Assembly (NCBI GenBank): GCA_041398605.1 | Contig: JAWKUK010000019.1 | Location: 1-64,000, forward strand | Direction of reading: 5' to 3' | Length of the DNA: 64,000 bases | From: JAWKUK01 sp041398605 | Lineage (GTDB): Bacteria > Planctomycetota > UBA1135 > GCA-002686595 | Shown here: positions 1-7,922 of the stretch, piece after piece | Layout of the letters: each line of letters begins with the position of its first letter | Numbering within the stretch: the stretch's first letter is position 1 | Notes under the pieces: model-generated | Database searches by the model: none | Told to the model about the DNA's origin: nothing | What the model saw: only the letters and a program-made list of their open reading frames with translations | Position numbers and translations under genes: made by a program

Positions 1-1
1 T

Positions 2-559
2 GGCAAGGTCGTCGTCGAGAGCTCCGGGTCGGAGGTGCGCGTCACTCACATTAGCGGCGGAGAGGGTGCGCTCGTGGCAGAGCTCGCGTCGGAGCCAGGC
101 TTCGATGTCGGCGGGCGCTACCTCGATTGGGAGCCGCAGCGCCCGGCGACGCCGGAGGAGGCGGTCCCGACCCGCGCGACGATCGTCCTCGATCCGTCGG
201 ACGGCGCGGAGGGCGACCCCGAGCACGTGTATTGGGGCCGCTTCGTCGAGCGCCGCGAGAACCGCCCTGCGATCCCGCCGCGCGGCACGCAGCCTGCGCA
301 GTTGGAGCTCGGCGGGCTGGCGCTGGCGCTGGCGCCGGGGGACCCGCGGAGTGGGATCGCAACGACGCTCGCGCGTGAGCTCTCGGAGCTGCTCGGCGTC
401 ACGGTCCGAGTGATCGAGCATCATCCGACGACGCCGTCGACGGATGGGACCGCCCGTGTGTCCGATCCGATCGTGGTGCACATCCAACCAGGCGACGAGG
501 GCGCCCGCACCCTCGCCGCGCTGCTGAGCGCTGTCGAGGCGCACACCGTGCGCCCCTGA
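2..559 (+). CDS. C-terminal part of an unrecognised protein (cut by window edge)
   Basis: The reading frame is open from the first bases of the window, so the true start lies outside it. About 185 residues are visible, with the stop at 559. I do not recognise the family. The last 75 residues alternate predicted helix and strand (GIATTLARELSELLGV, then a strand VRVIEH, then DPIVVHIQPGDEGARTLAALL). That arrangement is loosely like LytR_C-type domains, but no diagnostic motif is present. No membrane segment is seen in the visible part. Codon use, with GC-rich third positions, supports real coding. The next gene on the same strand starts about 90 bases downstream. Confidence 0.6.
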   Translation, partial: GKVVVESSGSEVRVTHISGGEGALVAELASEPGFDVGGRYLDWEPQRPATPEEAVPTRATIVLDPSDGAEGDPEHVYWGRFVERRENRPAIPPRGTQPAQLELGGLALALAPGDPRSGIATTLARELSELLGVTVRVIEHHPTTPSTDGTARVSDPIVVHIQPGDEGARTLAALLSAVEAHTVRP

Positions 560-647
560 GGGCTCGCTAACCACGGCTGTGTGCGCTGCGAGGACGGGCA
601 GGTGGAAAACGTTTCCCATTCGCGCTCCGTGCTGGAGCGGCTATGGG

Positions 648-1601
648 ATGGGCTACGGAAGACGCTCCCTCCACGCGTCGCATTCCGCCCCCCCACCTGA
701 ATTGTCACGCAATCGATTCGAGCTCGCGCGCGAGCACCCTCACGCCAGGCTCCGGCCGAGCGCTCAACTGACGCTCCTCGCGGCGGTCGCCGCGCTCACG
801 GCGGCCGCGACCGCGGCCTTCGGCTGGGACGCAGGGTTCCACCTGTACCTGCCCGGGCTCCTGCCGCTCGTCTTCCTCTCACCCAACGAGTCGCGCCCGC
901 TGCGCAGCGCCTCCGCGGCCTGGATCGCGGGCGCCTACTTGGCGCTGCACGCCTGGCTGCACGCGCAGCCGCCGCGCCTCGCGCTCGATGACGACACGGT
1001 CCAGGTCGTCGCGACGGCCAACATCGTGTGCTGCTTCCTCGTCTGGGGCGGCCTGGCCTACGGGCACGCGCGCGCCGTCGGCGCGACGCGCGCCGCGCTC
1101 GAGCGCATGGCCTCCGAGGATGCCTTGACGGGGATGCCGAACCGTCGCTGGATGGACGCCACCCTCGCAGCGGTGGAAGGCCGCCGGAGGTCCGACAACG
1201 TGCCGGATTCAGCGCTGATTCTGTGCGACATCGACCACTTCAAGGCGATCAACGATCGCTTCGGGCACGCGGCAGGTGACGCGGCGCTGCGCGCCGTCGC
1301 CGCCACCATCCGCAAGAGCCTGCGCGCTGGCGATCAAGTCGCGCGCTGGGGCGGCGAGGAGTTCCTCGTCCTCCTCGAGCGCACCGACGAAGCCGAAGCG
1401 CGGCGGGTCGCAGAGCGCATCCGCAAGGCCGTCGCGGAGCAACCCGTCACGCTCGGGGGCTCAAAACAAGCGCTGTCGCTGACGCTCGGGCTCGCGCTGG
1501 CCCGCCCCGACGAGCCCGTCGCGGTCTCGCTGACGCGGGCCGACGACGCGCTCTATCGGGGCAAGGCGAACGGCCGGAACCAGGTCGCGTTCGCGGCCTG
1601 A
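648..1601 (+). CDS. Membrane-anchored diguanylate cyclase (GGDEF)
   Basis: Predicted to make cyclic di-GMP from two GTP. The N-terminal half has about four hydrophobic segments (around residues 40-58, 66-78, 90-103 and 120-137), so the enzyme should sit in the inner membrane. The C-terminal GGDEF domain follows a short linker and starts near DALTGMPNRR. The active-site signature is GGEEF (residues 235-239), preceded at the usual five-residue distance by an RxxD inhibitory site (RAGD, 226-229), so product inhibition is likely. The frame is open upstream to a GTG at 579. ATG 648 is chosen because GGAG at 634-637 sits 10 bases before it and the membrane segments are kept. Its stop is only 13 bases from the convergent next gene. 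Confidence 0.82.
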   Translation: MGYGRRSLHASHSAPPPELSRNRFELAREHPHARLRPSAQLTLLAAVAALTAAATAAFGWDAGFHLYLPGLLPLVFLSPNESRPLRSASAAWIAGAYLALHAWLHAQPPRLALDDDTVQVVATANIVCCFLVWGGLAYGHARAVGATRAALERMASEDALTGMPNRRWMDATLAAVEGRRRSDNVPDSALILCDIDHFKAINDRFGHAAGDAALRAVAATIRKSLRAGDQVARWGGEEFLVLLERTDEAEARRVAERIRKAVAEQPVTLGGSKQALSLTLGLALARPDEPVAVSLTRADDALYRGKANGRNQVAFAA

Positions 1602-1614
1602 CCCCGGCGGTCCA

Positions 1615-2874
1615 TCACAGGAACGTCACGGCGAGGCCGTTCGTGAAGTTCGACGTGGCCGCGCCACCGGACGCGTCACGGTGCCAAGCCTGGAAGCTGC
1701 GCGTCTGACCCACCATCGCGCTCGTGAACCCGTTCGGCGTCGGGACCTGGTTGAGGTTCAAGAGCAGAGAGAACTCGCCGTTCACGCCCGAGTTCTTGAT
1801 CTGACCCGGCCCGACATAACGGCCGATCAAGCCGCCGAGGCAGAGGATGCCCTGGCTGCCGCCCGGGTTCGGCGTCACGGCCTGCGAGAGGCTGGTCAAG
1901 AAGAAGCCGAACGAGTTGACCGGCAGGTGCTGGGCTTCGAGCGTGAGGTCGTTGTTGGCCACGACCGCGGACCCCGCGCCGCGCAATTCACCCATGACGC
2001 CCGTCGAGTTGACGTTCGACGCGCAGTAGTTCAACCCGACGCTGCCGCCGGTCGGCGGGCCCGCGCCGAAGACGTTGAGCACGCCGGCGCCCTGGTCGCC
2101 GTTGAATCCGCCGACACGCAGGAAGTACGACTGGCCGGGGATCGTGCTGAGCGAGAGCATGCTCTGCAGGCCGCCGCCCGAGTCGTCGTTGCAAGCGAGC
2201 GAAACGAGGTTCGCGCAGCTGCCATCAAAGGCTTCGAGCGCCGTGTCATAGCTGCTACCGAACGTATCGATGTCCACGAGCGTCCCCGCGGCAGTGAACG
2301 TGTACCAGATGTCCGAGCCGCCCGCGGCGCACGGCCAGCCCGGAGCGCTGGTCGTCGCGTTGAAGTTGCTGTACGACGTGGAGCCGCTGCCCAGCGGCAA
2401 CGCGCCGGAGCACTCGTCCTCGGGGCCGAGCGGCGCGATGAGGCTGAAGTTGAGCATTCCCGACCCGGAGTTCCCGTTGTAGCCTCCGACGCGGAAGAAG
2501 TACGTCGTGCCCGGCGCGCCGACGAAGGCCAACGAGCTCGCGGGGAAGCCGCACCCATCGTCGTCGCACACGATGGAGACCAAGCTCCCGCAGGTCCCCG
2601 AGAACGCTTCGAGGACCGTGTCGAACGACGTGCCGCAGGTCGAGACTACGACCTGATCGTTGTTCGTCGCGGTGTAGCTGTATCAGAGATCATTGGCGAC
2701 ATTGAAGCCGCAGGGCCAAAGCTCAGGGCTGGTCGTCGCGAGGGTGTTGTCAAAGCTCACCGAGCCGACCGAGATCGGCATCGCGGTGGTGCACTCGTCG
2801 TTCTGAGCGACGGCGCCCACCATCAGCAGGCAGGCGGAGAGTGCGGAACAAGGGAGGTGCGAGTTCAGACGCAT
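1615..2874 (-). pseudogene. Secreted repeat protein interrupted by in-frame TGA
   Basis: From ATG 2874 the product begins with a signal peptide of about 24 residues ending near GAVAQ, then two or three copies of a module of about 115 residues containing CxxDD/CNDD and a YFxRVGGxNG strand, and ends in a C-terminal domain of about 130 residues shared with the protein at 4642-6384. The frame is interrupted by TGA at 2683-2685 after 63 residues. It resumes in the same frame directly after that codon with matching repeat sequence. The preceding context NDL-stop-YSYTAT aligns with DIWYTFTA in the next repeat, so the TGA replaces a conserved Trp codon (TGG). Either a nonsense mutation or a sequencing error explains it. 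TGA is an ordinary stop in this genome. No Shine-Dalgarno sequence precedes the ATG. The function is unknown; this is a cell-surface or exported protein type. Confidence 0.75.
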
Positions 2875-3064
2875 GGGAGGTGAGGCAGTGGGAGAGGGAG
2901 CGGAAGGGGCCCCGTGCCAGATGGGGCCCGGGGAGGAGCGACACGTAAGGGTGCGCGCGCCGCCCGGGCGGACACAGATGCCGCCCGTTGCGTGCGCGCT
3001 CGAGGGTGTAGCCGCGCGGCCCCCGGCGCCCGCGCCGCGTACCACAACGCGACTCAAGCGCGCC

Positions 3065-4120
3065 TCATTCAGCCTCGATGGAGTCGATGAGCCGCTGCAA
3101 CCGCCGTAGGGCCTGCGCGACCCTCCCGTCCGACGCGGCGGCCTCCAAGACGGCGCAGCCCGGCTCAAGGCCGTGGGTGCAGTCCTGAAATCGACACCGA
3201 CCGAGGTAGGGGGCGAGGTCGGGCAGGCCCGCGGCCAACGCGGCGACCTCGACGCCGTCGGGCACGAGCTGCCGGACGCCAGGTGTATCCACGAGCCCAC
3301 CGCCGGCGACAAACGGGATCAGCCGCGCCGACGTCGTCGTATGACGACCGCGGCCGTCAGCCTGGCGCACCGCGCCGACAAACTGGCCCGCCGCGGGGTC
3401 CAACGCGTTGACAAGCGTCGACTTGCCGACGCCGCTGTGCCCGAGGAGCACGCTCACGCGGCCCGCGAGCGCCGCCCGCAGGTCCGCGATTCCCTCGCCG
3501 GTCACGGCGCTGACGCGCGCGACCACGTGGCCTTGACGCGTCCACGGCGCGAGCGCGTCGTCGAGCTGCGCCCGGCGCACCGCGTCCTGCAGGTCGACCT
3601 TGGTGACGACGATCCGTGGCTCGATCCCGCCCGCTGTGAGCGCCGCGACGGCGCGCTCCAGGAACCCGAGCGAGAGGCCCTCCCTGCGCGGCGCGAGCAC
3701 GACGAGGCCCAGGTCGACGTTCACGGCCAGCACCTTCGTCGCTGCGCCGTGCCCCGGCCGCCGACGCACGAGCGCCGTCCGCCGCGGCCCACGTTCCGTC
3801 ACGCGCAGCGTCGCCGTCGGGTCGTCGAAGTCACCCGTGAGCGCGACCTCGTCCCCCACAGCGAGCCCGCCGGCGCCGCGCGCGCTCGGCGCGACGAGCG
3901 CAGCCCGCTCCACGTCGCCGTCGCGGACGCGGACCTCCGTGCGCAGGACCTCGACGACGCGTACGACGCGGCCGCGTGCGGAGTCGGGCCAATCGAGCTC
4001 GCTCCCTCGCTCGCGCGACGCTGCGCGGCGCTTCTTCTGCGCGAGGTGCTCGCGCTTCTGTTCGAACTTCTTTGCGCCGCGTAGGTAGCGCTCGCGCTGG
4101 TTCTCTTTCCTGTCGTTCAT
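3065..4120 (-). CDS. rsgA: Ribosome small-subunit biogenesis GTPase RsgA
   Basis: A circularly permuted GTPase that checks late maturation of the 30S subunit and releases RbfA. The order of motifs is that of the family: an OB-fold region (about 50-115), G4 TKVD (173-176), G1 GHSGVGKST (227-235), G3 DTPG (278-281), and a C-terminal zinc site with C309, C314, H316 and C322. The length of 351 residues is usual. The N-terminus is a lysine/arginine-rich extension of about 40 residues (KKFEQKREHLAQKKRRA) that could bind rRNA. It stands alone, with secreted-protein genes on both sides. Confidence 0.95.
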   Translation of the reverse strand: MNDRKENQRERYLRGAKKFEQKREHLAQKKRRAASRERGSELDWPDSARGRVVRVVEVLRTEVRVRDGDVERAALVAPSARGAGGLAVGDEVALTGDFDDPTATLRVTERGPRRTALVRRRPGHGAATKVLAVNVDLGLVVLAPRREGLSLGFLERAVAALTAGGIEPRIVVTKVDLQDAVRRAQLDDALAPWTRQGHVVARVSAVTGEGIADLRAALAGRVSVLLGHSGVGKSTLVNALDPAAGQFVGAVRQADGRGRHTTTSARLIPFVAGGGLVDTPGVRQLVPDGVEVAALAAGLPDLAPYLGRCRFQDCTHGLEPGCAVLEAAASDGRVAQALRRLQRLIDSIEAE

Positions 4121-4641
4121 GGCTCACGCGATGCCCAAAGAGGCACCTAGCACTGGAACGACGCCGCTCCGCCTCCATCGTCGAACCTAGGTCGTTGCCG
4201 AACGGCGGACTTCGCCGAACGAAGGTTCGCGCCGCGCCGCGAAGTGCGACGCCGCTGGGGTCGATGGACTATGGGGTCCTCCGACCGACGCGACCGGAGC
4301 GGAGCGCTCGGACCCGGACCGAGAAGGGTCCAGCGAGTCCGAGGGAGCCGATCAGCGACGGACGGAGGCGCGCGCAGTGCTGTGCAACAACATGGAGCCT
4401 CCTGTAGGGACGTGAGCCGAAGCCCCGGCGCGGACGTCGCGCCGAGGTCGTGCATTGAACGGGCCGCGCGCGAACGCGTCAAGGCACGTCAAGGCAGACG
4501 GCGTCCCTGTCGCGGACGAGACCCGCCCAAGGACAACGTCGAGAATCGTGTCGGTGTCGGCAGTGGATCGACGGGGAGGGGGCACGCGCGCCCAAGGCGG
4601 CGCCCACCGCGCCCCTCACGCCGCTCCGAAGCCACGCACCC
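4121..4641. other. Gene-free interval between rsgA and a secreted-protein gene
   Basis: About 520 bases between divergent genes with no coding frame of typical codon use. It holds a perfect 10-base direct duplication (CGTCAAGGCA, near 4483-4503) and a short dyad GGCGCG/CGCGCC near 4430. No convincing -35/-10 pair was found, although promoters for both neighbours should lie here. Confidence 0.5.
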
Positions 4642-6384
4642 ATGAGCCTCGCACCCATGAGCCCCGCCCCTCTAGCGCCTCTCGTCAGCGCCCCTCGTCG
4701 GCGCCCCACGCACCGCCCCGCCCAGAGCCTCCTCGCGCGCGTGGCGCGCGCCGGAGGCCTGACCGCGCTGCTCGCCGCGCCCGCCTTGGCCGGCGACACC
4801 TTCGTCGCCTTCTTGCCGGGCTCGTTCATCGACATCTCGACGACGGGGAGCCAGATCACCCCGAGCACCAACGGAGAGTTCAGCTTCCAGTCGACGATCG
4901 GCAATAGCCACTGCCCCGCCGGAACGGTGCGCATCGGGGTCAACGGCGCAGTGCGCTTCGGCCCCCCGAGCGTCGGGCTCCCCGAGCTCGAGCCAGTGAA
5001 CAAGCAGCTCCCGGACAGCGGCGCGTTCGGCGGCGCGCTCGCGCTGCTCCCCTACTGGGACGCCTTCAACGCGGGCAACGTTGTCACGACCTTCGGCAGC
5101 ATCCAGCGCCAGGAGCTCAACGGGCAGCTGATCATCCAATGGACCGACATGCGCCTCGCCTCAGCGGGCTCGCAGGACCGTGTCACGTTCCAGGTGCAGA
5201 TCCCGGCCAACGGCGACGTGTTCGCGCGCTTCGTCTACTCCGATATCAGCGCAGGTTCGGCCAACGGAGGCGCCGGCGCGACGATCGGCTACCAAGGGGC
5301 GACCCAAGCCGACACCGCGCAGTTCTCGTGCAACGCCCCCATGGCCGTCCACGATGGCATGGTGCTCTCGCTCATCGATGACCGCACCCAAGCCGTCATC
5401 GTCGGCGCCGAAGGCACCTTCATCGACATCGCCGGCGTCGGGGTCGCGCTGCCCCTCGGCAACGACGACTCGACGCAGTTCTCGACGTCGATCCGCAACG
5501 CGTTTGTCACCGAAGCGCAGCTCGCGATCGGGAGCAACGGCGGGATCCGCTTGAACGGGGCGAACAGCACGCTCGCGCCCAACAACACGACGATCCCGAG
5601 CAGCACCGTGTTCGGCGGCGGGCGCACGCTCCTGCCCTTCTGGGACGACCTGAACCCGAGCGGCGGCGTCTTCGGCGCCGTCTACGTCGCGGAGTTCGCC
5701 GACCGCCTCATCGTGCAATGGGACAACGTGACGTTCACGGGCGCGTCGCTGCTGAACCGGGCCACGTTCCAGGTCGTGCTCTTCGACCAGAGCGAGCTCT
5801 TGGCCCAGTTCTTGTACCGGGACATCGAGGGCGCCCGCGCGGCCTCGGGGTCGAGCGCGACGATCGGCTTCCAGGACAGCGGGGCCGGGCACCTGCCCTT
5901 CTCGTTCCACTCCGCGTCCGTCTCCAACGGCGCGGTCATTTCATTCATTCGACGCGGCGCACAGGGCGCGAGCTTCTGCGCAGCGACCCCGAACTCGACG
6001 ACCCGGCCCGCGCGCGTGAGCGCGCATGGGAACGACCGCATCAGCCAGGACAACTGCTTCCTTGCGGTCGAGAGCCTGCCGCTGAACGCGACGGCCTTCT
6101 TCCTCGTCAGCCCGTCGACGGCGTTCGTGCCCCACGCCGGCGGCAGCCTGGGCACGCTCTGCCTCGGCGGCGCCATCGGTCGCGGCGTCGGCGGGGTCGG
6201 GAACTCGGGCTCGACCGGGACGCTGTCACGCGCCGTGCCGCTGCTGGCGATCCCGTCGCCGACAGGGCCGTTCGCAGTGCAGCCTGGGGACACGCTGAGC
6301 TTCCAATGCTGGTACCGCGACGCGGTCGGCGGCGCCGCGGTCTCGAACTACAGCGACGCGGTCCAGCTCCAGTTCGAGCCGTGA
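4642..6384 (+). CDS. Secreted protein with two Nidogen-like repeats and shared C-terminal domain
   Basis: A 580-residue exported protein. The signal peptide ends near residue 50 (LLAAPALAG). Two homologous modules of about 200 residues follow (about 50-250 and 255-440). Each contains F-I-D-I, an LLPFWDxLN or LLPYWDAFN strand, a strand of the form LIVQWDNV or LIIQWTDM, and a TIGYQG or TIGFQDS strand, a pattern like NIDO-type extracellular domains. From about residue 447 comes the domain shared with the broken gene at 1615-2874, with SLGTLCLGGAIGR and FQCWYRD as landmarks. The start region is duplicated: a near-perfect 15-base repeat gives two ATGs, at 4642 and 4657, each after CGCACCC; either could be used. 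The function is unknown; a role in surface structure or adhesion is a guess. Confidence 0.8.
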   Translation: MSLAPMSPAPLAPLVSAPRRRPTHRPAQSLLARVARAGGLTALLAAPALAGDTFVAFLPGSFIDISTTGSQITPSTNGEFSFQSTIGNSHCPAGTVRIGVNGAVRFGPPSVGLPELEPVNKQLPDSGAFGGALALLPYWDAFNAGNVVTTFGSIQRQELNGQLIIQWTDMRLASAGSQDRVTFQVQIPANGDVFARFVYSDISAGSANGGAGATIGYQGATQADTAQFSCNAPMAVHDGMVLSLIDDRTQAVIVGAEGTFIDIAGVGVALPLGNDDSTQFSTSIRNAFVTEAQLAIGSNGGIRLNGANSTLAPNNTTIPSSTVFGGGRTLLPFWDDLNPSGGVFGAVYVAEFADRLIVQWDNVTFTGASLLNRATFQVVLFDQSELLAQFLYRDIEGARAASGSSATIGFQDSGAGHLPFSFHSASVSNGAVISFIRRGAQGASFCAATPNSTTRPARVSAHGNDRISQDNCFLAVESLPLNATAFFLVSPSTAFVPHAGGSLGTLCLGGAIGRGVGGVGNSGSTGTLSRAVPLLAIPSPTGPFAVQPGDTLSFQCWYRDAVGGAAVSNYSDAVQLQFEP

Positions 6385-6481
6385 GGTGACCCGCGCGCGT
6401 CGGCGCGGCGCCCCCGCCCAGATGGAGTCGGCGCGCCCCCAGAACAGCGAGTGAGGCCGCCGACGGCTCCGACGGCGCGGG

Positions 6482-6487
6482 TATCCT
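6482..6487 (+). promoter_or_regulatory. Candidate -10 box just before an ATG (possible leaderless mRNA)
   Basis: TATCCT ends 8 bases before the ATG at 6496. The same hexamer is the -10 of the tRNA-Lys and tRNA-Thr(UGU) promoters proposed here. Transcription would begin at or next to the start codon. No good -35 box is seen, so this is tentative. Confidence 0.3.
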
Positions 6488-6495
6488 CGCGCCCC

Positions 6496-7845
6496 ATGAG
6501 CGCGACCCCCGTCCCCCCGCCGGCCCACCACCGTCAACAGCGTGAGCGCTTCCTCGCGAAGCTCGCGGAGACGCGGACGGCGGCGATCATCCCGACCCAC
6601 ACCTCGAAGGTCCGCAGCAACGACTCGGACTTCCGCTTCCGACCCGGCAGCGACTTCTGGTGGCTCACCGGCTTCGGCGAGCCCGACGCGTGGCTCGTGC
6701 TGCTGCCGGAGGGGCCGGGTGGCAAGGGCGAGGGCCCGCGCACGGTGCTGTTCCTGCGCCCGCGTGACCGCGAGCGCGAGACGTGGGACGGCCGGCGCCT
6801 CGGCGTCGAGCGCGCCGCCGAGACGCTCGGCGTCGACGAAGCGCGCGACGTCGCGCGGCTCTGGCTCGACCTGCCGGAGCTCCTCGTCGGCTACTCGCGC
6901 ATCGTCTGGCGCATGGGCGAAGAGCCCGAGCGCGACCGCAAGGTCGGCGAGCTGGCCGTCGCGCTGCGCCGCCGCGCGCGCGGCTCGGTGCACACGCTGC
7001 GCGAGCTCGTCGATCCGCTCGCGACGCTGCACGAGCTGCGGCTCTTCAAGTCGGAGGACGAGCTGCGGCTCATGCGCAAGGCTGCCGCAGTCGCGTCGGA
7101 CGCGCACCGGCGCGCGATGGCGTTCAGCGCGCCCGGGCGCTTCGAGCACGAGGTCGAGGCGCTGCTGGACGCGCACTATCGCAGCCACGGCTGCAACGGG
7201 CCGGCGTACGGCAACATCGTCGCCGGCGGCGCGAACGCCTGCATCTTGCACTACGTCGAGAACGACATGGCGCTGAACCAGGGCGAGCTCCTGCTCGTCG
7301 ACTCCGGCTGCGAGTGGCGGTACTACGCGTCGGACATCACGCGCACTTGGCCGATCGACGGCGAGTTCACCGCGGACCAGCGCGCGCTGTACGACGTCGC
7401 GCACAGCGCGCTCGTCGCGGCGACGAAGGCGGCGCAGCCCGGCGCGCGCTTCGACGACGTGCACGAGGCGGCGGTCAGCGTCCTCGTCGACGGGCTGATC
7501 GCGCTCGGGATCGTCAAAGCGACGCGCGCGGAGGCGCTGGAGAAGGGCCTCTACAAGCCCTTCTACATGCACAAGACGAGCCACTGGCTGGGCCTCGACG
7601 TGCACGACGTCGGCCTGTACCAGGACGCGGACGGGAAGCCGCGCACGTTCGAGCCGGGCATGGTCCTGACGGTCGAGCCGGGCCTCTACATCCCCGAGGA
7701 CGCCGAGGTCGATGCGCGCTGGCGCGGGATCGGCATCCGCGTCGAGGACGACGTCGCGATCACCGCGACGGGCAACGAGGTCCTGACCGCCGCCTGCCCG
7801 TGCAGCGCCGCGGAGGTCGAGGCCGCCTGCGCCGCGGGCGAGTGA
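6496..7845 (+). CDS. pepP: Xaa-Pro aminopeptidase (aminopeptidase P)
   Basis: A cytosolic metallopeptidase that removes the N-terminal residue from peptides with proline in second place. It has 449 residues, typical of the family. The N-terminal creatinase-like domain (about 10-170) includes FRFRPGSDFWWLTGF. The C-terminal pita-bread domain carries the dinuclear metal ligands: D in DSGCEWRYYASDITRTW (two aspartates), H in the KTSHWLGLDVHD segment, E in VEPGLY and E in GIRVEDD. The frame is open back to 6451, but ATG 6496 begins just before the conserved RERFLAKL helix. The gene stands alone on the plus strand; 77 bases separate it from the sigma/FGE gene. Confidence 0.93.
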   Translation: MSATPVPPPAHHRQQRERFLAKLAETRTAAIIPTHTSKVRSNDSDFRFRPGSDFWWLTGFGEPDAWLVLLPEGPGGKGEGPRTVLFLRPRDRERETWDGRRLGVERAAETLGVDEARDVARLWLDLPELLVGYSRIVWRMGEEPERDRKVGELAVALRRRARGSVHTLRELVDPLATLHELRLFKSEDELRLMRKAAAVASDAHRRAMAFSAPGRFEHEVEALLDAHYRSHGCNGPAYGNIVAGGANACILHYVENDMALNQGELLLVDSGCEWRYYASDITRTWPIDGEFTADQRALYDVAHSALVAATKAAQPGARFDDVHEAAVSVLVDGLIALGIVKATRAEALEKGLYKPFYMHKTSHWLGLDVHDVGLYQDADGKPRTFEPGMVLTVEPGLYIPEDAEVDARWRGIGIRVEDDVAITATGNEVLTAACPCSAAEVEAACAAGE

Positions 7846-7912
7846 CCGGCGGCGCCGACCGCGCTACGGAACTCGAGAAAACTCCGGCCCCGGGGCCGGG
7901 TCGGTGACGTGC

Positions 7913-7918
7913 AGGAGG
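7913..7918 (+). promoter_or_regulatory. Strong Shine-Dalgarno sequence of the sigma/FGE gene
   Basis: A perfect AGGAGG lies 4 bases before the ATG at 7923. Many genes in this window lack a clear Shine-Dalgarno sequence, so this one stands out and fixes the start. Confidence 0.7.
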
Positions 7919-7922
7919 TGAC

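Noticed and set aside
1615..2874. UGA read as Trp in this organism
   Set aside because: TGA is the normal stop of many intact genes here, for example rsgA's neighbours, rpsL-side genes, aroC and rplL.
1681..2883. A 400-codon open frame on the plus strand
   Set aside because: It is antisense to the secreted repeat gene and has atypical Arg/Ala-rich composition, as expected for a shadow frame in GC-rich DNA.
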